From: Klebsiella oxytoca NBRC 105695
GTDB taxonomy: Bacteria; Pseudomonadota; Gammaproteobacteria; Enterobacterales; Enterobacteriaceae
Direction: 5' to 3'
DNA: 64,000 nt
Assembly: GCF_001598695.1 (NCBI RefSeq)
Contig: NZ_BCZK01000001.1
Coordinates: 682,001 to 746,000 of the forward strand
Shown here: positions 54,767 through 63,757 of the stretch, one piece after another
Layout of the letters: every line of letters begins with the position of its first letter
How positions within the stretch are numbered: position 1 is the first letter of the stretch
Made by a program: the position numbers and the translations under genes
The notes under the pieces: model-generated
Database searches by the model: none
The model's input: the letters and a program-made list of their open reading frames with translations, nothing else
What the model was told of the DNA's origin: nothing

Positions 54767-55153
54767 ATGACTAAGGCTATCGCGACAGAAAATGCGCCGC
54801 AGGCAATTGGCCCCTATATCCAGGGCGTGCGCAGCGGAAATTTTATTTTTACATCTGGTCAGCTACCCATCGATCCGCAAACGGGCACTATTCCCGAGTG
54901 CGCCGAAGGCCAGACCCGACAGAGCCTCGAGAATATTCAGGCAATCATTGAGGCCGGCGGCCTGACGGTCGCCAATATTTGTAAGATGACTATCTTCGTC
55001 AAGGATCTGAACGAGTTCGCCGCCATTAATGATGCCTACGCGGCGTTCTTCACTCAGCGTAACGCTTCTTTCCCGGCGCGCTCTTGCGTAGAGGTCGCCC
55101 GGCTGCCAAAGGACGTTAAAGTAGAAATTGAAGCTATCGCCTGGCAGGGATAA
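54767..55153 (+). CDS. RidA-family enamine/imine deaminase
   Basis: A 128-residue YjgF/YER057c/UK114-family protein. It shows the signature PARSCVEVARLPKDVKVEIE near 104-123, with the Arg that contacts the substrate acid, and the trimer-interface GPYIQGVRSGNFIFTSGQLP near 17-36. RidA hydrolyses reactive enamines such as 2-aminoacrylate and 2-aminocrotonate that PLP lyases release. This matches the lyase two genes upstream. AAAGGA lies before the ATG, and a terminator follows. Confidence 0.92.
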   Translation: MTKAIATENAPQAIGPYIQGVRSGNFIFTSGQLPIDPQTGTIPECAEGQTRQSLENIQAIIEAGGLTVANICKMTIFVKDLNEFAAINDAYAAFFTQRNASFPARSCVEVARLPKDVKVEIEAIAWQG

Positions 55154-55173
55154 CTCACGCGAAAGACGGCTTA

Positions 55174-55199
55174 ACGGCGGCTTATTAGCCGCCGTTTTT
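55174..55199 (+). terminator. rho-independent terminator after ridA
   Basis: ACGGCGGC (55174-55181) and GCCGCCGT (55188-55195) form a perfect 8-bp stem with a 6-nt loop and are followed by TTTTTA. It ends the lyase-transporter-RidA operon. Confidence 0.92.
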
Positions 55200-55216
55200 A
55201 TATCAAGGAGAGGGCT

Positions 55217-55921
55217 ATGTCGGTAAAACATTATCTCAACAGCTTAGCGCGCGTCGCGCTGGTTGGTGGCGTCACTCCCGTTCAGCATCTGCAGCGGCTG
55301 TCGGAATATTTGCAGCGCGATATCTCTATAAAACGTGACGATATTTCGCATCCTGGCATGGGCGGTAATAAGCTCAGAAAGCTTGAGTTTCTGGCGGCAG
55401 ATGGGTCTGAAGTGCGCAGCGCTGCTGGAGAATCCCATTCAAACCGTGGAGCCTAACTATCTCTGCAACGGCAACCATCTGCTGTTTAGCCTGATGGGCT
55501 GCGAGTCAGAAAGGGTTGCAGAACTTTACGATTCGGATGCGCAGCTGCAGCAGTTCAGCGAGCGGCTTTCGGCAGAAGGGGCGAAACCCTATATTGTTCC
55601 CGTCGGCGGCTCAAACGCGCTGGGGTCGCTGGGCTACGTTGAGTGCGCGCTGGAGATAGCGGATCAGTGCGAGCAGATGTGTGCAGTCCGTGGTGGTGTC
55701 CTCCGACAGCGCGGAGACGCATGCCGAATACCGCAGGGATGGAGGCGGTGGCGTTGCTGGCGCAGCTGGAGGGGATCGTGCTTGATCCGGTCTATACCGG
55801 CAAGGCGATGGCGGGCCTGATCGATGGCGTGAAAACGACGCGTTTCACCGGCAGCGGGCCGGTGATGTTTGTCCATACCGGCGGCGCGCCGGCGCTCTTT
55901 GCTTACTATCCTCGCGTCTGA
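55217..55921 (+). pseudogene. dcyD: decayed D-cysteine desulfhydrase (dcyD)
   Basis: The first part (55217 on) reads like the DcyD N-terminus: RLSEYLQRDISIKRDDISHP then GGNKLRKLEFLAADG. Continuity is lost near 55400. A different frame then carries KCAALLENPIQTVEPNYLC to [11 protein letters not shown], and a third frame resumes with [16 protein letters not shown] to [11 protein letters not shown]. Compared with the roughly 328-residue enzyme, about 30 codons are lost at the first break and about 100 at the second, so the PLP core is gone. The intact enzyme would split D-cysteine to pyruvate, H2S and ammonia. A terminator follows. Confidence 0.9.
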
Positions 55922-55946
55922 ACAACGACGTTAACCAAAAATCGAA

Positions 55947-55980
55947 CCACGCCCGCGCGTGCATGCCGGCGTGGTTTTTT
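55947..55980 (+). terminator. terminator after the dcyD remnant
   Basis: CCACGCC (55947-55953) pairs with GGCGTGG (55968-55974) across a GC-rich loop and is followed by six T. It would end the remnant transcript on the plus strand; the convergent cyuA ends at 56061. Confidence 0.85.
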
Positions 55981-56060
55981 TACATGCTGCGGCGGAGGGG
56001 CAGTGGACGCTTTACCGCCGGACAACGCCCGGCATCCATTCGTCCAGCGCCGCGTCAAAC

Positions 56061-57371
56061 CTAATAACGCTTGTGCGCCATGATTTCGATAATTTGTCGG
56101 TCGGTATGCTGCATGGCCCGACCGGCGATGGCGCAAAGATTACGAATGGAGTTTTCCACATCGCGATCGACGATACCGTCGTTGCCGGAAACAACCGAAT
56201 TATCCAGCGCCAGCAGAACCGCTTTCCAGGCGGAAGAGATGCTGGTGGACACTTTCATTGCGCAACTACCGGAAGCGCCATCGCATATGATGCCGCTGAC
56301 GTCGCCAATCATGTTATTAACCGCCATGGCGATGGTGTCAAAGCTGCCGTTCATCAGCCAGATAATCCCCGCCGCGGCACCCATTCCGGCGGTGGTGGTG
56401 GCGCAGAGGGCCGATAGCCGCGGAAGTTGACAGTGAATATAAATGGCGACCAGATGTGATAGCGCCAGCGCGCGGGCCAGCTGCTGCTGGCTGGCGTGAA
56501 GACGCTCTGCGGCCACGACCACCGGCATGGTGGCGGTGATGCCCTGGTTGCCGGAGCCGGAGTTGGTCATCGCCGGCAGCGATGCGCCGCCCATGCGGGC
56601 ATCCGACGCGGCGCTGGTGCGGTAGAGGATCTCGTTAAACATATCATCGGAAACCAGTCCTTTGTCGACCTGGCGCTTTAGCGTCGGGCCGATATGCAAT
56701 CCCCACTCTTTGCTCAGCCCTTTCTTTGAAAGGGCGTTGTTCATTGCGCCAGCCTCGAGCATAAATTCCAGCGTCTGCGCAGGCGCTTCGCTAACGAAAT
56801 CATAGATCTCGCGCAGCGAACTGTGGGCGACCTGCGCCAGCGGATCGCAGGCGGGAGCAGCGTTCGCGCTTGCGTCCTTAACAAACAGAGGCTCACCCAT
56901 TTTCTCAATCGCCACCACGTTGGTGTGGTCGCCGGTGATGGTGACCGTCGCATGCTGGTCGCCCGCGTAGACTTTGGCGCGAACGTACAGAATCTCGTCG
57001 CAGGGTTCCTGTAGCACCACGCGCACGGCGCCAACCTCAAGTAGCGCCCTGGCGGCATCAATTTCCCGACGGGTGGCCTTGTTAAGCACTTCCAGATTCG
57101 CCTGCGGGTCGCCGGCGATAGCGCCGAGAGCCGCGGCGATAGGCAAGCCGGTCATCCCCGTACCCGGGATGGTGACGCCCATACCATTTTTCATCAGATT
57201 CGGCGAGACCGCAGCTTCGATCCGCACAATCGCGCCAGAGAGCTGCTGCGCCGCCACGGCGCAGGCGAGGGCGACAGATACCGGTTCGGTACAGCCTAAA
57301 GCGGGTTTCACTTCCTGTTTTAATGCCTGAATAAACAGGTTCCATTTAGCACGATTTTCCCGGTGTGACAT
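56061..57371 (-). CDS. cyuA: L-cysteine desulfidase CyuA (YhaM)
   Basis: A 436-residue cytoplasmic Fe-S-dependent cysteine desulfidase, the same length as E. coli YhaM/CyuA. It degrades L-cysteine to pyruvate, ammonia and H2S. Cys ligands are expected in [12 protein letters not shown] near the start and in [11 protein letters not shown] in the C-terminal half, both present. The frame runs up to 57407, but the ATG at 57371 gives the usual MSHRENR start. Its partner transporter (CyuP) is not beside it; the neighbours deal with other sulfur amino acids. Upstream on its strand is a 46-residue peptide gene. Confidence 0.92.
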   Translation of the reverse strand: MSHRENRAKWNLFIQALKQEVKPALGCTEPVSVALACAVAAQQLSGAIVRIEAAVSPNLMKNGMGVTIPGTGMTGLPIAAALGAIAGDPQANLEVLNKATRREIDAARALLEVGAVRVVLQEPCDEILYVRAKVYAGDQHATVTITGDHTNVVAIEKMGEPLFVKDASANAAPACDPLAQVAHSSLREIYDFVSEAPAQTLEFMLEAGAMNNALSKKGLSKEWGLHIGPTLKRQVDKGLVSDDMFNEILYRTSAASDARMGGASLPAMTNSGSGNQGITATMPVVVAAERLHASQQQLARALALSHLVAIYIHCQLPRLSALCATTTAGMGAAAGIIWLMNGSFDTIAMAVNNMIGDVSGIICDGASGSCAMKVSTSISSAWKAVLLALDNSVVSGNDGIVDRDVENSIRNLCAIAGRAMQHTDRQIIEIMAHKRY

Positions 57372-57612
57372 GACTGAGCCTCTGGAGCGGTGCAGAAAAA
57401 TGGCCATCGAGGGGATGACTTTCTCCTCGACATTGATTTGCGCCTGCGGGCCAGAAAACGGCGCGGCTCGCAGGAACGATAATCAAAATATTACCGCACT
57501 CAGCAGAGAAAAAAGTTGCACGTTCAATTTGTAAAATAGCGCTTTGGGAGAAAATTTTTCTTTAAAAAGCGCGTTGCAAACGGCTTTATGGCGAGGGCTG
57601 CGCTGGCGGGAT

Positions 57613-57638
57613 AAAAAAACCGGCAGAGTAGCCGGTTT
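57613..57638 (-). terminator. terminator after the small Cys-tailed peptide gene
   Basis: AAACCGGC and GCCGGTTT form an 8-bp stem with a 6-nt loop, followed on the minus strand by further T. It begins 5-6 nt after the peptide stop codon and lies about 240 nt upstream of the cyuA start; the stretch in between has no gene that I can support. Confidence 0.85.
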
Positions 57639-57643
57639 GGTCG

Positions 57644-57784
57644 TTAGATCTTACAGGCGTCGCCGCAGTCATCATCGGCCACAATGGCCTGCGCTTTTTT
57701 ATCGGCATCTTCAAGTCGTTCAGCGTTGCGCTCTTGCGCTTCTTCCAGTCCGCTAAAAACCAGGTTATCGAGATCAATTTCCAT
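57644..57784 (-). CDS. 46-residue acidic peptide with C-terminal CGDAC motif
   Basis: The peptide begins MEIDLDNLVFSG, has a helical, charged middle (EEAQERNAERLEDADKKAQA), and ends VADDDCGDACKI. A -10-like TATACT stands on the minus strand at about 57826-57821, and a perfect terminator begins within 6 nt of the stop, so it is a complete small gene. No function is recognised. The two terminal cysteines could bind metal, be modified, or sense cysteine. A longer overlapping frame (57586-57795) in another phase is less convincing because it runs through the terminator. Confidence 0.7.
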   Translation of the reverse strand: MEIDLDNLVFSGLEEAQERNAERLEDADKKAQAIVADDDCGDACKI

Positions 57785-58050
57785 GCGTTACCCATTTAAG
57801 TTCAGTGTTGACCGTGTGCAAGTATAGGCAAAACGGCAGGCGGATGCACCCGGCCTGAGCCCCGGTAGCACATAGCGGTAAGCGCGGATGTTTTATTGCG
57901 CAAGGCGAGACGAGAAAAGGCGTGGGCGGCGACAAACAATAGTTGAGCGGATATTTCATTTTTAGCCATCAAATTGTTGAATGTTTATCACGCTATTTGT
58001 TAAACAAATCGACAACGAGCGCCACACTGGCCATTGACTTGTAAAGATTA

Positions 58051-58059
58051 TGCTAATAT
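58051..58059 (+). promoter_or_regulatory. extended -10 promoter of the VirK/YbjX-like gene; spacer 57785-58095
   Basis: TGCTAATAT is an extended -10 element about 37 nt before the gene start. A TTGACT stands upstream at 58034-58039, closer than the ideal spacing. The remaining 311-nt divergent spacer carries the promoter of the small peptide gene on the minus side and a GC-rich stretch at 57835-57880; I recognise nothing more there. Confidence 0.45.
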
Positions 58060-58095
58060 TGCCGTGCTTATGGATGTATCTATGGATTATGGTCA

Positions 58096-59007
58096 ATGGT
58101 ATCGACAACCGCAGTAGCCGCCGTCAAAGAATGGCGGAAACATAATAAATTTATTTGTCAGGTTAAACTCAGCTATAAAAAGGTACTGCGTAAATGCAGA
58201 GAAATATCTTTAACCGGAGGGAAATACAAAGAATATCAGACATTATGCGCCAGCTATGCTTGCGCGAAATTAACGGGAGCCACCGAGGGGCTGGTTAACT
58301 TTGAAGATAAACCCTTTAAGGCCTATTTAAATAAAAAGATGTCAAAAAGAGCGAAACTCGATATCGCTCATGGCGCTTTGAATTTTATAGAAAAAAGCTT
58401 TCGTCCCGAGGCCTTGCCGCAGCTGTATGATATGGCGAACTTTGGCCGTACGCTTATCGCCATTCCGCTGAAAAACGGTAGCAGTATTGATGTGAAGCTC
58501 CTGGCATCGCCTTTTCAGGAGGAAGGGGAGCTCATGTTGTTAATGTTCCTTGGCGATAAACGCGTCTACAGTATCTGTTTTTCCTGCACTGACGATGGCC
58601 GCGCCTGGATTGGCGGTATTCAGGGAGGGAAAGATATCGATAATGAAGAGGTGAAGGCGCTGACGAAAGAGCTTTACGGCACCCGTCCTAAAAACTTAAT
58701 TATCACTCTGCTGTACGGTTTTTTATCCTTTTTCAATATCAAGGAGATCTATGCTATCGACAGTGATTTTCATGTTAAAAGCGACAGAGTAAAAACCCGT
58801 TATTCTGAGCTTTGGCTGGAAATCGGCGGCGAGAAGCATCGACGCGGCTGGTATAAATTACCGCCAACCGAGATTAAGAAAAGCCTGGAAGAGGTTAAAA
58901 GTAAGCACCGTAGCCAGTTTATCAAGCGTGAAGGTCTGAAGGAGCTGGCGCAGTTGGATCTTGCCGCCGCGCTAGGCGACATCTGCCTCTGCCGTAACGC
59001 CGGATAA
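58096..59007 (+). CDS. VirK/YbjX family protein (DUF535)
   Basis: A 303-residue DUF535 protein. The family includes Shigella VirK and Salmonella/E. coli YbjX, linked to virulence, outer-membrane protein localisation and envelope stress. No signal peptide or membrane helix is evident. Conserved pieces include HYDMANFGR-like LYDMANFGRTL, IGGIQGGKDIDNEEVKALT, and AIDSDFHVKSDRVKTRYSELW. The AT content of its first half is higher than in neighbouring genes. It stands alone with its own promoter and a strong terminator, suggesting independent control. Confidence 0.87.
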   Translation: MVSTTAVAAVKEWRKHNKFICQVKLSYKKVLRKCREISLTGGKYKEYQTLCASYACAKLTGATEGLVNFEDKPFKAYLNKKMSKRAKLDIAHGALNFIEKSFRPEALPQLYDMANFGRTLIAIPLKNGSSIDVKLLASPFQEEGELMLLMFLGDKRVYSICFSCTDDGRAWIGGIQGGKDIDNEEVKALTKELYGTRPKNLIITLLYGFLSFFNIKEIYAIDSDFHVKSDRVKTRYSELWLEIGGEKHRRGWYKLPPTEIKKSLEEVKSKHRSQFIKREGLKELAQLDLAAALGDICLCRNAG

Positions 59008-59020
59008 GCATAAAGTGAAG

Positions 59021-59054
59021 ATTGTCGACCCGCAGGGGGCTGCGGGTCGACAAT
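59021..59054 (+). terminator. perfect 15-bp stem-loop terminator
   Basis: ATTGTCGACCCGCAG and CTGCGGGTCGACAAT are exact inverted repeats around a GGGG loop, 13 nt after the VirK-like stop, then CGTTTTG. An unusually long, perfect stem for a bacterial terminator. Confidence 0.88.
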
Positions 59055-59256
59055 CGTTTTGCCCTTCATCTTTCCTCGCCTCAACTCCGCGCGTTCAGCC
59101 TTACAACCGCTTCATCTGATAAATTAGTTTTATAAATTAAAAAAATTTAAACATTTCATGCGTGATAGTTTTACATTATTTTTACAAATACATATAATTC
59201 CTTACGTTCTTCGCTCTGCCTGAGAGCGTCCAACCAACATGATATGCGGTCTGTGC

Positions 59257-59275
59257 CCTTATTGGTCTGATAAGG
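59257..59275. promoter_or_regulatory. inverted repeat upstream of gcd; spacer 59055-59330
   Basis: CCTTAT (59257-59262) and ATAAGG (59270-59275) form a 6-7-6 inverted repeat about 55 nt before gcd, a possible operator. The rest of the spacer is AT-rich at 59110-59200, suitable for a promoter, and includes no recognisable gene. Confidence 0.35.
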
Positions 59276-59330
59276 CGCTGTTTATATAAGATGTTTTGGT
59301 TTTTTCGACTGACGTCGTATGGGATGAAAT

Positions 59331-61736
59331 ATGGACGAACGACAAGGTAGCGGAAGGGGAATTTTCTTCACCGTCTACCGATTACTCTTTGTATTACTGA
59401 GCTTTGGCATTGGGCTCTTTTTCACCATCTGGGGGGGCAAACTCCTCTCGCTGGGCGGCAGCGCCTGGTATCTGCTCGCCGGTATTGCTTATCTGCTTAT
59501 CGCCGTCGGCTATCTCGCCCGTAGTCGATATGTCCTGCCTTTTGCCATTCTGACTTTTCTGTTGACCCTTGCCTGGGCGCTGTATGAAGTGCAGCTCAGC
59601 TATTGGGGACTGATCCCACGACTGGTGGTGCCTGCGCTGATGCTGATGCTGGCGCTGTGGCTGTCGGCGACGCTGCCGATGCCGCGTACGCGGGTACGCT
59701 ACGCCAACTGGAGCGCTTCGGCGATTTTCCTCGTGCTGCTGGCGACGCTGGTCTCGGCCTTTTACCCGCACGGCGGTATTCATAACGGCGTGGTGAAAGC
59801 GAGCGACGACAAAACGCCGACCCTGGCTGCCAGAAGCGATAACTGGGCGTTCTTCGGTCGCGATGCCTCCGGCACCCGTTTTGCGCCGTACGAGGACATT
59901 ACGCCGCAAAACGTCAAAAACCTGAAAGTCGCCTGGACGTACCATACCGGCCGGCGGCTTACCGGCGCCGGAATTGGCGTCGATGAAAATACCCCGCTGC
60001 AAATTGGCGATACGCTGTACTCCTGTACGCCGCTGAACGTGGTCACCGCGCTGGATGCGGATACCGGTAAAGCGCGCTGGCGTTTTGACCCGCACGCGCA
60101 AACCGCCGAGCACGTCACCTGCCGCGGGGTTGGCTATTGGGATGCGCAGAGCGATGATTCTCTGAGCGCAGAGGAGAAGGCCAGCCCGTCGCTGCAGCAG
60201 TGTCCGCAGCGTATCCTGGTGTCTACGGTCGACGCCCGCTTGATCGCCCTGAACGCCAAAACCGGCGAGCTGTGCGATGACTTCGGCGACCACGGTAGCG
60301 TTGATCTGAAACAGGGTATGGACAATACCGAAAACAGCAAACGCTACCATCCGACCTCAACGCCGGTGATTATGGGGCATATTGCGGTGCTCGGCGGCTG
60401 GGTGCGCGATATCGTGCACGGCGAACCCTCCGGCGTGGTGCGCGCGTTTGACGTCCGTACCGGCAAAGTGGTGTGGGCGTGGGACGTCGGCCAGCCGGAA
60501 AACGTGACCGATCCGGTAAAAGGGCGCGTCTACACTCTCGAAACGCCGAACGTCTGGACGGTGCCGGGCTTTGACAAAGAGCTGAATCTGATTTATCTGC
60601 CGACCGGTAACGGTCCGCCGGACTACTGGGGCGGCGATCGCAACGCGGCCAAAGAGAAATATGGCTCGTCCGTGGTGGCGGTGGATGCCAGCACCGGGGA
60701 GACGAAGTGGATCTTCCAGACCGTGCATCATGATATCTGGGACTATGACCTGCCGTCGCAGCCGGTACTGTTCCATATGAAAAACGACCGGGGTGAAGAG
60801 GTTCCGGTCCTGATCCAGACTACCAAAACCGGGCAGATTTACGTGCTCGACCGGCGTACCGGCAAGCCAGTGACTCGCGTAGAAGAGCGACCTGTGGCCC
60901 ACGACGGCGCGGAAGGCGAGCATCTCTCCGCCACCCAGCCGTTCTCCACCGGCATGCCGCAATTGGGCGTCGAGCCGCTCACCGAGAAGTCGATGTGGGG
61001 CGTGACGCCGTTCGATCAGCTGATGTGCCGTATCGACTTCAAAGCGTCGACTTATCTGGGTATGTACACGCCGCCGTCAGAGAAGCCGTACATCGAATGG
61101 CCGAGCCTGCTGGGCGGCATGAACTGGGGCGGTATCACTATCGATGAGCGTACAGGAACGCTGTTCGTCAATGATATGCGGATGCCGCTGAGAATGTCGC
61201 TGGTGCGCAAAGAGGATATGGCGAAATACAAAGTCTCCACCGACGAGGTGCCCGGCTTTATGGGGACCGTGCGTCCGCAAATTGCCGGGCCATACGGCGG
61301 CGTGCGGATTGATATCTTGCAGTCGGCGCTGGGCGTTCCCTGTAATACGCCGCCGTTTGGCACCATGAGCGCCATCGACCTCAATACCCGCCAGCTGATA
61401 TGGCAGGTACCGATGGGATCGGTAGAGGATACCGGTCCGCTGGGGCTGAAAACGCACATGCATATCCCGCTGGGTATGCCGACGCTGGGCGGCCCAACGT
61501 CCACGGCTTCCGGACTGGTCTTCTTCGCCGGTACCCAGGATAACTACCTGCGCGCGCTGGATTCCGCTACCGGTAAAGAGCTATGGCGCGCTCGTCTGCC
61601 AGTAGGGGCAGTGGCGGCTCCGCTGATCTATAAATCATCGAAAAGCGGTAAAGAGTACGTGGTGATCTCCGCCGGGGGCGCCAGCCACTCGCCGGACGTG
61701 GGCGATGATATTATTGCCTTCGCGCTGGAAGAGTAG
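59331..61736 (+). CDS. gcd: membrane-bound PQQ-dependent glucose dehydrogenase
   Basis: An 801-residue quinoprotein that oxidises glucose to gluconolactone in the periplasm and passes electrons to ubiquinone. Residues about 1-145 form five membrane helices; the rest is an eight-bladed PQQ propeller. W-motif repeats are visible (for example ALDADTGKARWRF, AVDASTGETKWIF, ALDSATGKELWRA). The catalytic and PQQ/Ca region includes HHDIWDYDLPSQPVLF near 462-477. GGGATGA precedes the ATG. PQQ biosynthesis genes are not in the window; without them the apoenzyme would need external PQQ. Confidence 0.96.
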   Translation: MDERQGSGRGIFFTVYRLLFVLLSFGIGLFFTIWGGKLLSLGGSAWYLLAGIAYLLIAVGYLARSRYVLPFAILTFLLTLAWALYEVQLSYWGLIPRLVVPALMLMLALWLSATLPMPRTRVRYANWSASAIFLVLLATLVSAFYPHGGIHNGVVKASDDKTPTLAARSDNWAFFGRDASGTRFAPYEDITPQNVKNLKVAWTYHTGRRLTGAGIGVDENTPLQIGDTLYSCTPLNVVTALDADTGKARWRFDPHAQTAEHVTCRGVGYWDAQSDDSLSAEEKASPSLQQCPQRILVSTVDARLIALNAKTGELCDDFGDHGSVDLKQGMDNTENSKRYHPTSTPVIMGHIAVLGGWVRDIVHGEPSGVVRAFDVRTGKVVWAWDVGQPENVTDPVKGRVYTLETPNVWTVPGFDKELNLIYLPTGNGPPDYWGGDRNAAKEKYGSSVVAVDASTGETKWIFQTVHHDIWDYDLPSQPVLFHMKNDRGEEVPVLIQTTKTGQIYVLDRRTGKPVTRVEERPVAHDGAEGEHLSATQPFSTGMPQLGVEPLTEKSMWGVTPFDQLMCRIDFKASTYLGMYTPPSEKPYIEWPSLLGGMNWGGITIDERTGTLFVNDMRMPLRMSLVRKEDMAKYKVSTDEVPGFMGTVRPQIAGPYGGVRIDILQSALGVPCNTPPFGTMSAIDLNTRQLIWQVPMGSVEDTGPLGLKTHMHIPLGMPTLGGPTSTASGLVFFAGTQDNYLRALDSATGKELWRARLPVGAVAAPLIYKSSKSGKEYVVISAGGASHSPDVGDDIIAFALEE

Positions 61737-61763
61737 CCGCAGCCGGTTCGCTCTTACGCAACT

Positions 61764-61792
61764 AACCGCCCCTGCGTGTGGGCGGTTTTTTT
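61764..61792. terminator. terminator between gcd and the convergent ABC operon
   Basis: AACCGCCC (61764-61771) pairs with GGGCGGTT (61780-61787) across an 8-nt loop, then TTTTT on the plus strand. It sits 27 nt after the gcd stop and 23 nt from the end of the converging ABC ATPase gene. Confidence 0.9.
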
Positions 61793-61814
61793 ATGCTCTG
61801 AAGATTACCCGGCG

Positions 61815-62780
61815 CTAAACCGCGTGACAGGCGACGAGGTGGCCGTCGGCAACCTCCCTTAGAAGTGGAATATCACGGCGGCAGCGGTCGCTGGCCTGCG
61901 GGCAGCGCGAGGAAAAACGACAGCCGGAAGGGGGCCGGGACGGGTCGGGAATTTCACCTTGTAGCGCCGCGACCGGCTCGCTGTCCGGATCGAGGGTCGG
62001 TACCGCCGCCAGCAGCGCCCGGGTGTAGGGATGCAGGGGGCTGCTGAATAGCGCATCGCGGCTGGCGGTCTCTACTAACTGACCGAGATACATTACCGCT
62101 ACGTCATCGCACAGATGCTCTACTACCCCCAGATCGTGGGAGATAAACAAAAACGTCACCCCATGGTCGTCGCGCAGGTCGGAAAACAGATTGATAATCT
62201 GCGCCTGAATCGACACATCGAGGGCTGAAATCGGTTCATCGGCAATAATAAAATCCGGGTTTAAGATCAGCGCACGGGCAATGCCGATGCGCTGACGCTG
62301 GCCGCCGGAAAATTCGTGCGGGAAGCGGTTGTAATGCTGCGGAGACAGCCCGCAGATGCGCATCACCTCAAGGGTTTTGTCATACAGCTCCGCCCGGCGA
62401 CAGAGCTTGTGTTCCAGCATCGCCTCGCCGATGGCGACGCCAATGCGTATGCGCGGGTTTAATGAACTGTAGGGGTCCTGAAAAACCAGCTGGATTTTAG
62501 GCCGCAGCGCGCGCATCGCCTGCGGCGACAGTTCGGCAAGCTCCTGGCCGCGAAACTTCACGCTGCCGGCGGTCTTCTCGTATAGCCCCAGCAGCGTGCG
62601 GCCAACGGTGGTTTTCCCGCTGCCGGATTCGCCTACCAGGCCAAAAATCGTGCCCCGGCGAATCTTAAAGCTCACGCCATCCACGGCCCGCAGCACGCCG
62701 GTCTGCTGGCCGAATAGCCCATCGCGTAGCGGGAAGTGTTTTTTTAGCCCATCCACTTCAATCACGTATTCATGACTCAT
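61815..62780 (-). CDS. dipeptide/oligopeptide ABC ATPase (DppF-type)
   Basis: A 321-residue ATPase of the Dpp/Opp class: Walker A GESGSGKTT, Q-loop VFQDPYSSLNPR, signature FSGGQRQR, Walker B FIIADEPISALD, switch FISHDLGVVEH. The C-terminal oligo_HPY region has CRFSSRCPQASDRC, the cysteine motif typical of the family (an iron-sulfur site in some members). It overlaps the upstream partner by 4 nt. Specificity, dipeptide, nickel or glutathione, is not clear from this part of the operon. Confidence 0.9.
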   Translation of the reverse strand: MSHEYVIEVDGLKKHFPLRDGLFGQQTGVLRAVDGVSFKIRRGTIFGLVGESGSGKTTVGRTLLGLYEKTAGSVKFRGQELAELSPQAMRALRPKIQLVFQDPYSSLNPRIRIGVAIGEAMLEHKLCRRAELYDKTLEVMRICGLSPQHYNRFPHEFSGGQRQRIGIARALILNPDFIIADEPISALDVSIQAQIINLFSDLRDDHGVTFLFISHDLGVVEHLCDDVAVMYLGQLVETASRDALFSSPLHPYTRALLAAVPTLDPDSEPVAALQGEIPDPSRPPSGCRFSSRCPQASDRCRRDIPLLREVADGHLVACHAV

Positions 62781-63757
62781 GCCACGGACTCCGAAAGTTC
62801 ACTGTAAAAGCAGGCGGCCTGCCGGTTATGCCCCGATAGCGGCGGAATGCTCTGTCGGCAGCGCGCGGTGGCTTTTGCGCAGCGCTCGGCGAAGGCGCAT
62901 CCGGCGGGAAGGGCGGCGAGGTCCGGTACCTTACCGGGGATTGAGTAGAGGCGTCGCCGCCGCTCCCCCGGCACAGGGCGCGAGGCGATCAGCCCCTGGG
63001 TATAGGGATGCTGCGGGTTACGCAAAATAGTCGCTGTCGCACCTTGCTCAACGATACGCCCGGCGTACATCACCACCACGTGTTCGGCCATCTGCGCGAT
63101 AACTCCGAGATCGTGAGTAATCAGCATCATCGCCATCCGGTTGGCTCGCGCCTGGTCGCGCAGCAGTCGCAGGATCTGCGCCTGCACGGTGACGTCCAGT
63201 GCGGTCGTCGGCTCATCGGCAATCAGCAGCTTCGGCTGGCAGCTCAGCGCCATGGCGATCATCACCCGCTGCAGCATGCCGCCGGAAAGCTGGTGTGGAT
63301 AGCTGGCCATCAGGCTATCCGCGCGCGCTAGTCCAACATCAGCCAGAAGCTGGATAGCGTGCTGCCATGCGATCTTCGGCGACTCGCCGCGGTGGCGAAT
63401 AAGCGGCTCGCACAGCTGCTCGCCGACGGTGAGTACCGGATTAAGGGCGCTCATCGGTTCCTGAAAAATCATCGCCAGCTGATTGCCGCGTAGATCGGCC
63501 ATATGGGCATTTTTCAGCCGCAGAAGATCCTGATCCTCGAAAAGTATCTCCCCACCGTCAATGCGCGCCGCCTGCGGCGGCAGCAGGCCCATTAATGACA
63601 TGGCGGTAACGCTTTTACCGCAGCCGGATTCGCCGACGACGCCAACGGTCTGCCCGGCGCGGATAGTGAACGACACCTCCTGCACCGCGCGTACCCGGCC
63701 TTTGTCGGCGGCAAAAGAGACCGAAAGTTGATTAAAGGTAATTAATGCGCGACTCAT
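62777..63757 (-). CDS. dipeptide/oligopeptide ABC ATPase (DppD-type)
   Basis: A 326-residue partner ATPase: Walker [11 protein letters not shown]-loop [13 protein letters not shown], signature LSGGMLQR, Walker [13 protein letters not shown], switch [11 protein letters not shown]. Its C-terminus has the family cysteine motif ([14 protein letters not shown]). A longer frame to 63862 overlaps the permease gene; the ATG at 63757 ([10 protein letters not shown]) overlaps the permease stop in the usual operon manner and is used. Confidence 0.9.
   Translation of the reverse strand: MSRALITFNQLSVSFAADKGRVRAVQEVSFTIRAGQTVGVVGESGCGKSVTAMSLMGLLPPQAARIDGGEILFEDQDLLRLKNAHMADLRGNQLAMIFQEPMSALNPVLTVGEQLCEPLIRHRGESPKIAWQHAIQLLADVGLARADSLMASYPHQLSGGMLQRVMIAMALSCQPKLLIADEPTTALDVTVQAQILRLLRDQARANRMAMMLITHDLGVIAQMAEHVVVMYAGRIVEQGATATILRNPQHPYTQGLIASRPVPGERRRRLYSIPGKVPDLAALPAGCAFAERCAKATARCRQSIPPLSGHNRQAACFYSELSESVA

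Noticed and set aside
57586-57795. 69-residue minus-strand frame overlapping the small Cys-tailed peptide
   Set aside because: It reads through the terminator stem and has no conserved look; the in-phase 46-residue frame ends just before the terminator.
57961-58020. PhoP box before the VirK/YbjX-like gene
   Set aside because: TGTTTA-like halves are present (TGTTTATC, TTGTTAAAC), but the 5-nt direct-repeat spacing of PhoP sites is not met.
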